This document shows, piece by piece, positions 49,301-62,894 of a DNA stretch of 64,000 nt. The notes beneath the pieces are model-generated. The model was given only the letters and a program-made list of their open reading frames with translations. It had not been told where the DNA came from and did no database searches. A program made the position numbers and the translations under genes. The stretch is from assembly GCF_018691265.1 (NCBI RefSeq), contig NW_024881313.1:33349518-33413517 (forward strand), read 5' to 3'. Every line of letters starts with the position of its first letter. Position 1 is the stretch's first letter. This stretch comes from Tyto alba. Its lineage: Eukaryota > Chordata > Aves > Strigiformes > Tytonidae.

Positions 49301-52049
49301 ACGTATGGAAAAAAAATTCTTTCTATTCTGTGGAAACTGAGCACAACTGAAATTATATAATTCCACAAAAAAACCTTCAGAGCTTTCAAACCATCATGTG
49401 TCAGAGTAGGTATTTTTAAGATAATTTCCATTATACGACACATCGCACTTGATTATATTCTGATTCTATTCTCACTTTAGCAGCATCACTCCTGCTGACT
49501 TCAATGGCGTTATTCTTCCTGGTTTTACACTACACTAAATAAGACTAGACCCAGCCCTAAATTAGTAATCCCAAATCCATTTTACAAGCGCTTAATGTTC
49601 TGGGGCTTTTTTGCAATTTACTACTGTCCTCCAGGTTTCATTTATGCCTATAAATTGTCCCTCTGATGGCAGTGGCATGAATGTATTTATTTAAGACACC
49701 GCTTGCTTCTGTAAGCACAGAAAGACAGATGAACCCCTGCAGAACCCTGCAGCTGGGGCTACATTGATCTGTAACTCAATCCAGCAGTTCTTAAATACAG
49801 ATAACATGAAAAGCTCTTCAGCAAGCTGCTGAATGCAGCAGACTGTTTAAAAACAATAGAAGTGACTGGGTATGTTCATCTCATTGTAACAAAATGCTCA
49901 CAGAATAAGACAAAATTCCTCAAAAGGCTGAGTTTTCCAGTTAGTTTGCTGTGACTGCATTCCCTGGTGAGTTGCACTTTTGAGTTCATGAATGCAGCAG
50001 CACGAAGGAATACTGAGAATCTGGGACTCTTTTTAGACCTCAATCCACTCTAGACAAAAACCTTAGTGACCTTCAACATTTTACTCACAGGCTGGATTTG
50101 AGGAAACACTTGAAGAATTACCCCAACAACAAGATTAACAACCTACAAGTTAAACTAACCTCAAAATACTCTGAAACTACATTCTACTAAATGCTCTAAA
50201 ATTACATTCAATATTAAAATACTAGGAAAACCCTGCAGTTCCACATCATTGCCTAAGTGGGCATCTTCCACACACAAATTTCACTTTTTCAGATATAAAG
50301 CTTCTCCAGCTTCAGAATGCTAAACTGGAAATTGTAAGATTTGAACAAAAAACTCATGAATGAGATCTTGCCTCTGTATATCTCATAGAACTCTCTGAAG
50401 AAGCCTACACCCAAAACAGGGGCATACTTGTTCAATATCAAGAACACTGGACTGCCAAAGACAACATTGCTGAGACTGTCCTTCTTAGAGCCCCTCCAAG
50501 AGTAAATAGTCCTGACATCCAAGAAGATAGTCCACCTCTAAAGGCTCTCAAAAAGTCACAGTAGATTACTTTTAGTTTGTTCTTCTCTAAACACAGTTGT
50601 CTTTTACAGAATTAAAAGTGTAAAGGGTCTAATTCTCAATCAAATAAAAGCTAGTTTAGGTCCCCTTTCAAAATATTGTTTCACACTGGCAGATAACTGC
50701 CATTGACAAACTATTATTTTTAGAGAGCTAGGAGACATCAAGTCATGACCCTTTTCTGATTGCTAAACTCTTTCATGAAGGTTGAACCTGAGGAAATTCA
50801 CACTGCTGATAATCATCAAGATTATCTTCCCTTGAAAGTATAAATAGATAAGGTAGAAGTGTTCTTCAGGTGGAAAAGAGTTTCATTACTTTCACAGCAG
50901 AGGAATTCTGCCAGCCTAACCACACCTCTAGCACCTTTTTTGTAAGAGTCATTATGGTGACTTTTGTAAATGAGAATTTCTGATTTCTGCACACAATATA
51001 AGAGGACGATCTTGGAATACTAGACAAGAAGTAAAAAGGGAGTGCCTAAAATGGAAGCAAGCCTCTAAACCCCAGCATTTGGAAACCGGCTCCAGAGCTC
51101 GGGTTAAACTGAGGACATCATGAACACTTCTGTGGTTCATCAATCAAGATAAGCACTCCACTGGAAATGCTTCACCTCTCCTCCATATAAAAGAGTTCCT
51201 GCTGTTCCTCACATAGTGCACCATTGATGGGAAGCCATTTCAAGAGAGAACTGTTCCCCTGATTGTGCAGACTGTCAACAGCTGAGAGGATCTCTAATCA
51301 GGTAGTCACAGAGAAATCTTGAGCACTGTCCTGTCTCAAATCTATGATAATTCTCCAGTTCAGGGGTCAAATCCTCTGGCAATTAGGAGAATAAATTAGT
51401 TTGTTAATCACCTTGGAGGAACAAGTACCTAATTAATGGGGAGGTGCTGTGCATGCATGACTGAAGATATTCACATAATCACATAGCTAGAATGACCTGG
51501 TTTTGAATGACATAGCCTACCCAAAATAGCCTAGAGCAAGAGAAGTGCTGTTGACAAATGGTAGCTAAGTAAAGCTGTTTGGGTATGCAAGAATGGTATG
51601 TTGCCTTAAGCAGTATAAGTGGATCTGTGTGTACAGCGAAACTACATCTTTGAAACTATTTCAAAGTTGGAGCTGCAAGAAGCTATTCAGAAAATAGTGT
51701 AAAAACCAGTTCTGGTAGCATCGATCAGAAGTTCATAGCCCTTCCACTGCATGGAAAATTGGGAAAAACTGCACAGAACTGAAATTTGGAGAAATCAACT
51801 GACAAAATAAAATTGCCCATTGGCTATGTCTGGGAACTAGACTTCCCATTAATATCAGTGTATGCTTTGCTTTAGGTAGGTGTTCACCATTTACTAGCAC
51901 TAATAAAACTGTGACCTGAGTGAAGGGATCAGGGTACACTCAGAACTTTCCAAACAGCAGACCTGGAGTTTGCTCTTATTTTAAGATGAAAGGTTACAAT
52001 TCATACAGCTTTTTAACTGGCTCTTTCTCACATAACCTTTAGTAACTCT

Positions 52050-52870
52050 GATGTCATCCACAAGGACCATGACAGGCTTGAGGAATGGGCTTGTGCAAAC
52101 CTCATGAAGCTCAACAAGGCCAAGTGCAAGGTCCTACATCTGGGTTGGGGCAACCCCCAGTATCAATACAGGCTGAGGGATGAATGGATTGAGAGCAGCC
52201 CTGCAGAGAAGGACATGGGGACATTGGTGGATGAAAAAAATGGACATAAGCCAGGAATACACACTTGCAGATAAGAAAGCCAACTGTATCCTGGGTGGTA
52301 TCACAAGAAGCACTGCCAGCAGGTCAAGGGAGGGGATTCTCCCCCTCTACTCTGCTCTCATGAGTCCTCACCTGCAGTGCTGTGTCCAGCTCTGGGGTCC
52401 CCAGTACAAGACAGGCATAGCCCTGTCAGAGCAGGTCCAGAAGGCGGCTACAAAAATGGTCAGCAGGCTGGAATATCTCTGAAAGAGTTGGGGTTGTTCA
52501 ACCTGGAGAAGAGGAGGCTCCAGGGAGATGTTATTGAGGCCTTTCAATACTTAAAGAAAGAGGGCTTATAAGAAATAGGGAGACTTTTTACCAAGGTCTG
52601 TAGTGACAGGACAAGAGGCAACAATTTCAAACTGAAAAATCATAGGTTTAGATTGGACATAAGAAATTTTTTATGATGAGAGTGGTGAGACACTGTCACA
52701 GGTTGCCCAGAACAACTGTAGATCCCCTCTCACTGGAAGTGTACAAGGTCAAGTTGGATGGGGCTTTGAGCAACCTGATCTAGTGAAAGATGTCCCTGCC
52801 CATGGAAGGGGGTTTGGACTAGGTGATCTTTGAAGGTTTCTTCCAACCCAAACCATTCTATGATTCTCTG
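52050..52870 (+). mobile_element. CR1 LINE, 5'-truncated, retaining a reverse-transcriptase C-terminal remnant
   Basis: This is a longer CR1 3' end than the copy at 32 kb. It includes the ATGAAGCTCAACAAGGCCAA region and GAGAGCAGCCCTGCAGAGAA. A remnant reading frame (about 52,180-52,482) contains SRSREGILPLYSALMSPHL and VQLWGPQY, typical of the CR1 reverse-transcriptase C-terminus. The 3' UTR follows and the tail ends ATTCTATGATTCTCTG. Frameshifts and a lost 5' end make it inactive. It is a different, probably older subfamily than the 32-kb copy. Confidence 0.94.
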
Positions 52871-53604
52871 AACTTTCTGTGCTTCCTAAGCAGGCCTTAT
52901 TGCATTTAAGTTTTGGACAAGTATTTTATTTTGAAATCCACAGAAAGACACAGTAACTCTAGGCAGTATCTGTGAAGTGAGGTACTTAAGGAAACTATGG
53001 GCTATATCACACAAGAAAGATTGTATGCATTCGTTCTGACCGAGCTTTTAAGAGAACCCAATGTCTTCTTCCAAGTGCCCCAATTACATAACCCAAGGAT
53101 TCCACCTGTTTTTCTTTCCCCCCCTCTATCAAGACTGTCCTTTCTACTATTTCCAAATTACTTTTTTAAAGTTTCTTAAGTGAGGAACCTCGGTTCAGAC
53201 TCCAGGCCCTTGCTTAAAGTTTTATCCACTCGGGAATTTGATAAAATTTCAAAATATTTACCTGTGTTGGTTTTCTGTCTTAGGGTTCTCTAGGGTTATC
53301 GACTTGACTTCTTGTAGGAGGTAAAAACAAGTCTCCAGTATAATAAGCAAACAGGCACAAGATCATGCAAAAATAAAAGGAAAAAACCTTCCATATTTCT
53401 CCTTCCTCATGAGATTTTTGGAGCCACTAGCGTGGACCAGAAGCCTGTCATGTATCAAGGCACAGTACAAGTATAGAGCAGAAAGCATTCCAAGTCTTAT
53501 GTAAGGTAAGAGACAATATACTCTGCAAGTAAAGCCTGACAGCCAAAATAGCACAGAAGCTCTACCAGGTCCCCTGCGGACTTGTGCTGCTCAGAAGCTG
53601 TGAT

Positions 53605-53655
53605 TAGGTTATCATAATGATCCCTTTCAGGCCACAAAATCTATGATTCTTTCCA
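53605..53655 (+). mobile_element. CR1 terminal fragment
   Basis: The stretch AATGATCCCTTTCAGGCCAC followed by AAAATCTATGATTCT resembles the extreme 3' end of an older CR1 family. About 50 bp are recognisable. Confidence 0.45.
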
Positions 53656-54119
53656 GAATCTGAACTAGCACATTATCAGAGATAATTTTGTAAACTGATG
53701 TCAACATTAGAGGAACTCAGATTACTACTTGATCAATACTCTGAGCATTAAAATAAATTCCTAAGAGTCCTTATGTGTATCTACTGCATCGGTAACAGAC
53801 TGTAGTATTTGCAGAACTCAGGGAAAGTATCAAGTCTATTTGTTAGTCAAACAAGAGTCCTCTGAATTCCTGGTAAGTCTCTATGGCCTAATTGCCATTA
53901 GCTCACAGCTGCACTCAAAAATCTTACTGCTTTTATTAATGAATCCAAGGAAAAAACTCTTAGGATATATCAACAGGACCAACCTTAACCTCCTACACAG
54001 AAGTAGATTTTTTCAATAGCTTTTCAAAGAACTAGAAAGTCTGCTTTGGAAACAAATCAGTAGACATCACAGCTGGCAAGACACCAGCTTTCCCTGACGC
54101 ATCCCTGTTATCAGGTAAT

Positions 54120-54289
54120 TTAAGTATATATTTATTTATATATAAATATATATTGGATATATACAATACATGCATCTATATATTTATTATATATTACTAT
54201 ATAATTTTATATATTATATTAAAATTATATATACAAACATATCTTAATATATTTATAAAAATATATATCATATATATATTATATCTCAA
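54120..54289. repeat. AT-rich degenerate TATA/ATTT repeat block
   Basis: About 170 bp of imperfect TATATA, TATTTAT and ATAATTT words with almost no G or C. It looks like a decayed (TA)n microsatellite. Short open frames across it are compositional. Confidence 0.9.
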
Positions 54290-57200
54290 TCTCAGTCTTA
54301 TTCTTAGAAATCCTAAATGTACACATTCATCTATAAGGACCCTACCATGGACAAACATCTGAGATAATCTCTTCTGATTCACCACATCAAGCTTGGAAGT
54401 GAAATGAGGGCGAGGCCCTGCATGCTGCTGTCTTTTTGGTCAAAGCACCCATCAAGAAAGAAGTCAGAAAAACCACCTACTGAAAACCAAACATATACCA
54501 GTGGAAAAACGAGCAGCTAGAGATCCCTTCCCTTCTCATCAGTACACAAGGAGCAGTAAAAAAATCAGGCATCTAGTCACAGTCTGACAACCTACTCCCA
54601 GCACACTTCACTGGCAGAGCACCCAGGTCCCTCTCCTAGCCTCCCACAGCGGTAGCCCCCAGCCCTACCAGCTCTTCGCCTGCAGAAGCACGAAGGCCAA
54701 CACGCCAAGGGTTTCAGCAGGCAGCAGGAACTACTTGAAAACAAGCCACTAAAACCAACCTTGGTTTACAAAATATCCCATGTTCCTCTGGATCCCTTTG
54801 GCTAACTGAATTATCTAGTAAATAAAAAAAAAATTTCCACACATTCTCTTGAGTGTCTTGCCCAAAAATACATAACCAGAGACATGTAAGACTAGTGCGT
54901 AATGAGCTTTTAATTCTGAACTGGTATCTAGAGCTCCTCGACCACACTGGGCATCAGAGTGGAAAATGCCTCAGTCAGATTATTTCTCAGCCGACACGCT
55001 CAACTCTCTCACTGATGTTTACATTAGAGAAAAAAATGCTTTGCAAAACAATTAGAGCATTTAAAATGGTTTAATACACAACAATTTTCCAACCTGAGAC
55101 TTCAAAGAGGTTTTTTTTTTTTTGAGATTTTTCCACATAAAAGAACAAGACTGGAAAACATAGACACCAAGAATCAAGCTTTCTTCCTGTCCCACATCAG
55201 TACTTCTGAGTATTTTCACCAATTCTTTGGAAGTCCATCCTACCTGCTAGAAATTTGCAGTGTCCTGGAAAGGTCTAATTTAGTTCTTTTGGAGTCTGAA
55301 AGACAAATGAAGGTGAGAACGAACATGAAAAGACTTCTTTTACCGCTCAGCACAGCTTCCAAAATTTAGGGGGGAGATCTTTTAAGATGTATATATTTAT
55401 GTTTCTTTTTTTTTTTATTGACAGACCAAAGAACACAGTTTTTTGACCTCACCTGACAGAGACATCAGTTCTAAAGCCACATGGTAGCCAAACCAGGAAT
55501 ATCTCCTTAAAATTGTACCTCTTCTAAGCAATAGCAATTGGTATGATGGATACAGCCAACAAAAGGCAGCAGATGCACAGCTACTGCATTTGAAGTCAGG
55601 TATTGTGTCAGAAAATAGTCTAGAATTTCTTAAAATAAGTCTCAGAGCATAAAGTATAGCACTAGAGTCCTGCAAAGGAAAGTCTGCCAAATCCCTTCAA
55701 ACTTAAAAAAATGTAAGTGAAAGGAAGTGAAGGGTTAGGCAGTTTTCCTTTCCTAGCCTTACACATTCACTAAAAGACTGATTTTTACCTGCATATATAC
55801 AAATATATAACCTGACAAAAGCCTGTGGTAAGCTACATATTACAAATTTTAAGATTACTGTATGCTGCTAATATTTCTCATATTTTCTAAAGTTATATCA
55901 CCATATTTTAAAAAGGCTGTAAAACCGGGAAAGCAACTTAAAGCCAGGAATATAATCCAATCAAGACATGCCATAAAAGTGTTAATTAAGAAACCTTAGG
56001 ATGGACAAGGGAAAAGATATTATCTAATACTGTCATACTACCTGTGACACCCCAGTGCCAAATCATAAGTAACAAAGAAGTGAGGTCTTGTAAAGGGATA
56101 ATCTATCAAGGCTAGATCATTCTATCTTACACTGAAAAGAAAGCAGCTTGCTTTTTAAAAACAGAAAGAAAGGAGAAGATGTAGCTGTAAGAAGTCTCCA
56201 GGGCACATCAGGTATGATGGGTTGTAGAAGTTAATTACCTGACTGACTTGGAACAGATAATGAAAATATCTGTTGCTAAGCATAATGCTAGGGACATGTT
56301 TTGGTCTGGTATCTCTTGCTTTTTTATTTCTTTACTACACATTTGTTTTATTTTTTATTATTAAATCTTGTCTAGTGATATAGCAGATTTTCAACAATCA
56401 GATGTCTACTACATGGATCCTTTATTCAAGTACAGACCAGCAGAACTAAGACAGGGTTTACTACCCACTCAGTTACCCAGTTTCAAAAACCTACTCAGGT
56501 TGTCAGGCTGAAGGGCATCGTTCTTAGCATATATTAGTCTCTGCTACTTTGACAAGCAGCGTCAACCCAGGATATTACTGTAAGTCTTGGTTCTTATCCC
56601 ACACACATATTAAAAAAAAAAAGACTTTAGCAAGAGGCCTGACCTAAACTATTACAATCAGGTGAAATGCTTTGTCAAAGTCAAACACTGGGTAGATCTC
56701 AAAGCCTTAAGAAAATAACTTTATCTTCTGTACAGGTTCTTTACACACTCTGATCAATCTCCTAGAAAAAACAGTAAGTGAAATCTTACCAATTTCTGAC
56801 GTGTGAAGACAATACTGACAGTCTGAGCAGTGGGATTAGGGAGTGTACTGCTTTCAGGGGTCCACTTCCCATTGGCAACTGCAGGAAGCTATAAAAGTCT
56901 TGCATATAACTTATTTTATGAAAAGTATAAACTAGTTTTATTAATGAAAATCCATTTTCATACAAGTTTTTAAATAAACCTAGTTTTTACTAAATTTTAT
57001 TAAAATAGTTTTTATTAAAATTCCTGTTGCAAGAAAAAGCATGTATGTCCTTGTCCTCTAACTATTTACAAGCAGAGCTAAGAAGCAAAGAATTTCTAAA
57101 CCTCACATTGCCTTGCTCAGACCATAACTCAGCAATATAGCAAACCTGGCCATAAGGTTCACAGAATCAGATCAAAAATCTTCTAGCTGTATGACACAAA

Positions 57201-60200
57201 ACATTGCTCAATGGAAACTCATTCTGCTGGTCTGAATTAATTACAGAAGCACAGAGAAGTTGAGGTTGTACCAGCAGGCTTTTGGTGAGATCAGGTACAG
57301 TCTTGTCTTCCACAGCAGCCCTGAAAGCCAGCAAGCATGCTAGGGAAGCCAACAGAAATCTGGGCACGTGCCAAAACCCAAATTAGATCCAGTTCATCTT
57401 GCTGGGTGATCTGTAGTCCACAGATGAGTACAAATGGTTTTGAAGCCGTAGCTTCTGTCTTCTCTAGGGAACACAGATAGGCCTGTCTATTCCCACTGAT
57501 CTGTATTGCCATCAAGCTTTAATATAGTTTGAAGAGCTTCAACATCAACGGTACAGGACAAGAGGAAGTCTGGAGCACGACACTGCAGAATAGCAAAACC
57601 ATCTTTGTTTACGGTGTTTCAGCAATTCTGGGCAATTCACAGCAATTCCAACAGAAGCTCAGAAAGGCAAATCAAAAGAGCAAAGGCAGAAATAATATCC
57701 ACCTTACCATTCCAGAAGCTTTCAAAATGGCTGAGCTCTTGGTTAGTTTTCTGTTGCTGTGGGTCTAAAAATTATAGGAGTACAGACACAAAACAACTGT
57801 TTCTGGTGAGGGTACTACCTGCAAAAAGTCTTGAGAGACTGATTTTCTAATGAAGCAAAAAACCTGTTCTTCTGCACATGCTAACTTCGTAAGAATGATG
57901 AGTTTTGCTATTGAAAAATCACATTGCTTCTTGGCAGTACATACAAAAAAATACTGGTGCAAAATATATATGGCTGCATGCAGTCTAATAGCAGGCCTCT
58001 TCTGGAAGGCAGGCCAAACAGATCTTCTCCATTGCCAAGACACCGATAAGACGTGGCTTGGAACAATTCTGTTCACTTCTGCAAGATGCTCTGAAAGTCC
58101 ATTAAATATAGAGAGTTTTTAAAAAATCACTGTGGTTAAATACAGACTTGAACCAAGCTCTCCACTGTCTGAAGCAGGTCATAAAGTTATCAGTCACACT
58201 TCAAGTATTTCTGTCTCCTCAGTGATGCATAGCACTAAATGGTGGTTGGCTGTACTCATTTTCCGAGGGGAAATAAATTACGTAAAACAAAAACATAATA
58301 AACTATTTAATAACTCAGTCATCAACAGAAGACACGGAAACACACAGTATACAACAGCCACATTCAGACCACTGTGTTGTAATAGAAATGTCTTTAACCT
58401 GACGTGATTTATTAGCAGGATTGTGTTTTCCTCCACTATTTTCAAAAGCAGAAGACTGAGGAGCGTTTATAGCTCTTTATTTTAAGGGGGTTTGATGTCT
58501 GAAATTACATAACACGCAACTTCTGCACTATTTGGGCCTTGGAAGTTAACTAAAACTAAAATTGATCCCCAGTCTTACAATGAGCTGGATACTGGAAAAA
58601 ACACTACATCGCACTAATACAAGCAGACTGCCAGGTACTCCACCCATTATGAAGTACTTTGAAATACTATTATTTATGACAGTGGTGGCTTTTAATATGA
58701 ACTGGAGTTGAGAATGTATTTTAAGATGTTAAAGTCAAATATCAGTTGGCATTTGACAACCAGGGAGACATGAGAGAAAAAGCACACTTGTTAAAGGTGG
58801 TCCCTCAGTATCTTCAGCATCTCCAACAAGGCTCATTCCTGCACAAAAGAACCTATTTCACTGTATAGATTCTCCTCTACCTGTGGTTATCCTAGCAGAG
58901 AAGGAAATCACCGTACATACCTCTAATTCCAAGCACCTGGATTAGGACTTTGTGCAGTGTTTGCATAGCACCAGACAAAGTCACACTTCTGGTTTTGTGA
59001 AGGGGGCTCATAAGTGCTACTCAACCTGAATTTATATCTTTTTAAGCTGGGTGACCATCTCCTTGTAAATAAGGGAAAATGTAGATAAACTATCACTTTC
59101 TGCCTAACTGTACTGTTTAAAATTCTGTGCCATGTGTCTAGTGCCATATACAATAGTCTGGAATTAATGAGAAGATATTTGAGGATCTATTGTCTTTTTT
59201 GGTAGCACCTACTGCAGTTAAGTTTTAGAACTCTACTGAAGATTTATTATATCTCTATAAAGTGTGTTTTTAATATGGAGATTTTCTTACTGGAGGAGAA
59301 AACTGAGAAAAATATAGAAGTGTGTATTCTTCTCTCTGTGTGTGCATGCCTGTATATTCTTTATACTTTGTCCAATTTATTAAGTTTTTGTTATTCATTA
59401 TATTTCCAAGTAGTACCCAGAGCTATCACTGAATATATGATAAAAACATATACTAGAAAGTCAGCTCTGCAAGTTTTGAACAGGTATGAATTAATTCCAG
59501 TGCTAGACTTCCCCAAATACTGCAACTAGCCTAAAACTCATGAGGTCTAAACATTATTTACTCACAGTGCTTTTATTTGCCATTTGCTTTTCAAGTAACT
59601 AAAATTTCTATTCGCAAGCTCCTTCATAAACATTATGGACAGAAGCTGCTTTTAAAAATACTGTAATTGAATATTAGATTTTCCAATAAGCACATGACTG
59701 AAAGATTGTGACAGTAAGATGGGAGAAACTTCACTATAAAATGTTAAGCAATGCTGGCATGCTCTCAAAAACATAAACCGGTAATACAAAGGCTATTACT
59801 GCCTTAATGTACATGAAAGTACAATAGCCAAATATAACAAAGATAGGAGAGGAACATAAGGCAATAACAAGACCATAGCATAAACAGAAAATACATTTGC
59901 TTTTAAATAAATATTAATTACTTCTCAATCCAGAATGTGGACATCTCTGCATAAACCACAGAAGTAGCTTAGTCTAGTGTTTTTGCAACATATTAATATA
60001 AAATGTCAGTAAGAACATAGAACTTCTTTTACCTCCCAATAAATTTAATTAATGCAGAAGTGTCCTGGAAAACAATCTAAGTCAGTCTGCCCAAACTGAC
60101 TGGGACAGTGCACACGCAGTGGTGGAGCACCCAGTTCATCAGTATTATGCTCTGGCCTTTCCATTAAATTTCTACTTGTTAATGCTTGTACCTGCGTGTA

Positions 60201-60764
60201 TACAGATAATAAACAAACAAGAGTGCTTAGTAATGGATGTTTCTCCCTTAAGTGCAAGGGATTGATGTCTAAGCATTGAGGAGGAAGCATGTCTGTACTG
60301 TAATGCCAAGCTGAGCGGTTTCTTGCAAAATACAGAGCCTAAGCACAGCTGGTCTTGTGAGGGTCCTTCCTAAGTCTGGTTACAGGCCAATCCTCATGTA
60401 TTTCTGGAAGAAGTCCCACTAATCATCAACTAATGCCTAAACCAATGGCTACAAAAGGTATTCACTGGATTTCAGGATCCCAGAGAGAAAAGTTAACAAT
60501 GCCTACACACAGGTGGTGGTCAGACCGAAGTTTGGTGCAGTTACGTGATGACTTCCTGGCGTTCCTAAAAAGCAAAAGGAGGGGCAACGCCTGTTAACAG
60601 GCAGATTTATTACATGCTCCAGTTTCAGTTCAGGCATGGTACTGAGCCTGGATTGCTTTTCAGAACTATATGGGACTATGTAACAAAATTAATAACTGCA
60701 GAAGAGTGAAGTATTTCAGTATGTTACTCTGTCCCTCCCAACACCCTTTACAAAGTGGGTTCTT

Positions 60765-60840
60765 ACTGCTTTACAAGTAGGAAGAGATACACAAAGCCTC
60801 CAAGATTTGCTCAAAGTCACAAAGCTCAGTGCCACTGCAG
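60765..60840 (+). mobile_element. MIR-like fragment
   Basis: CTTTACAAGTAGGAAGAGAT and GATTTGCTCAAAGTCACAAA resemble 'ctttacagatgaggaaac..tgacttgcccaaggtcacac'. It is diverged, and recognisable mainly by the order of segments. Confidence 0.45.
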
Positions 60841-61339
60841 TCAAAACAAAGCACCTCACCAGAGGTTATTTGCTGTGTTTATAAAATGCTGAATTTGTGA
60901 TTTCTCACCAATTCCTATTTGCAACAGACTTATATGACAAAGATCTGATTAAGGATTCTTAGTTATATTTAAAAAGCATTCTCTACACACCTGATCTATG
61001 TTGTGGGTAAAGGTTAAAGAAAGGGGGATTTTAGAGAGCCACTGAAAGGAGTAAATTGCTTTTGCACACATTTCTCCTCTATTCATTTTTCTCCTGTATA
61101 AAACTACTCTTGCAGTTGAGGTGCTGATTTTTTCAAGTGTTTTTATTACTGCAGAAATAGCAAGCTAAACCAAGAATCTCCCTGGCCTAAGGGATATTTA
61201 CATTTATTTAGTTTTTGATTTGACAGACACAGTTTATCACCTGGCTCCTTAGGACAGGTATGCTATTTAAAAACACAGTGAAACAAGCCATCCAATGTCA
61301 ACTTGAAGGACTAAGAGCTATAACTAGTAACTGTTTAAT

Positions 61340-61420
61340 TCAAAATACATCAACAGGACTAGAAGCAAGAATGAGAACCCAAGACTCCCCATTCAAAGAT
61401 AAGCACTCTAATCAGCTGGC
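61340..61420 (+). mobile_element. Possible MIR-like fragment
   Basis: AAGAATGAGAACCCAAGACT and AAGCACTCTAATCAGCTGGC resemble the 'gggaatagaacccaggactcc..gcactctaaccac' end of sauropsid MIR-like SINEs. It lies about 0.5 kb after the fragment at 60.8 kb, in the same orientation, so both may be parts of one split element or independent. Confidence 0.33.
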
Positions 61421-62824
61421 CAGTGGGTCTTGTGGTGTCCCCTGTCCCATGAATCCCAAATTGCATGCATGCTAGCATTTTAAAGGATAAAGGGAAAATT
61501 CTCTTCTACATCCAGGGAGGGACACGAAGGCTTGAGTCCACTCAGACAGAGGAAGGGTCTCATGCCTTATACAGGTGTAAACTCCAACCGCAAGGTCCTA
61601 CAGAAAAAAAGATAAATTCACCCTCCTCTATACTCCTCCACCCACCTATCTGAAGCAGCAGCTGTAAGTGGGTTTTTTTCAGAAATATTTGATGACTGTC
61701 TGGGAAGTACACAGTGGCAGCACCTATTAGAACAGCCTTGATGAGACTTGGACACTTCCTCCTGCCATGGCACAGGCCAAAGGCTGTTCCACTTTGGAAA
61801 ACAGAGACAAACCTCAGCATTACAAAGAGAGGCTGTCCAGACACTTGGCAGCCTAAGATTAAAAAGTAAGATATAGAAGTCATGTAGGTGTCCTGAGTTT
61901 TAGGCTGTAACTGAGCCAAGGTTCCCAGGACTGTAATTCTAGGTTTAGATGCCTAAATTCTTAACAGCTTCAGCTTTAATCAGCTGAATCCTGTTTTTGA
62001 ATTAAGTTCTCATTGCCTACAATAAACATGTCTGTATCACAATTTTACCCATAATCCGTGCAAAAAAAAATAAGACTGATGTAGACTGAGGAGAATCAGA
62101 TGTCCAGATTACTATGAAATTACTACTCAAGCCATGTGTGAAGATAAAACAATAAAGACATGAAAACTTGTGAGACAGCCAATAGCAAGAGACTAGAAAG
62201 ATGAATACCCAGAAAACACAGACATGTAATGGTGGATAACAACCTTAATGAATTAGTTTTCACTCCAGAAATTAAATAGTTTTCCATTGTCTCACGTATT
62301 GCCAAATCATTTGTCTACCACATTGGTCAAACACCATGAAAACAGAAGAGAATAAAACAGATCTTGTAAAAAGTTTGGTGAAGGCAAGACGATCAACATA
62401 TTTTCACATTGCTTATTACATACAATATTTTTGCAAGTATTTCTCTGAATAAAAAGTGAGTCCAGTTTTAAAAATGGGAATTCTTATGACCTAGCAATTG
62501 ATATAAAAACACAGAAATGTAGCAAAGAACAGAGTGAGGGTAACTGGACAGAATATCATTTACTAGAAACTAAGGCAGACAGGTGGGGATTCAGATTTGG
62601 GGTTGGCAACTGAATGAAAACCGTTTTCTACACAAAACCTTTGCACAAACATGGAGACAGCGAAAGAAAGAACATTCTGTACTAAAGCTATCAGGAATAA
62701 AGATGAGAACTTTTACAATGTAATTGTGGAAAAAATGAAAGCCTATGAGACAGACTTGCCAAGAATACTGCCTCAAATCCAGTAACAGCTAATAAGAGTG
62801 TTTACTAAGTACTGACATTCAAGG

Positions 62825-62894
62825 GGAAAAGAAAAAAGAAAGGGAGGAAAAACAAAACAAAACAACAACAAAAAAAAAAAAACCACACCACAAC
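62825..62894. repeat. Purine-rich then (CAAAA)n/A12 tract
   Basis: A GGGAAAAGAAAAAAGAAAGG segment grades into AACAAAACAAAACAACAACA and a run of 12 A. It is low-complexity sequence. Confidence 0.85.

Larger units (their letters stand above)
32554..52049. other. AT-rich non-coding DNA between two CR1 copies
   Basis: Only MIR-like relics (33.9, 37.2 and 43.2 kb) and minor simple repeats were recognised. The longest open frame, 170 codons on the plus strand at 47,437-47,949, has no recognisable domain and ordinary AT-rich composition, so it is not annotated as a gene. The stretch near 38.2-38.35 kb is rich in homeodomain-type ATTA words. Confidence 0.6.
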
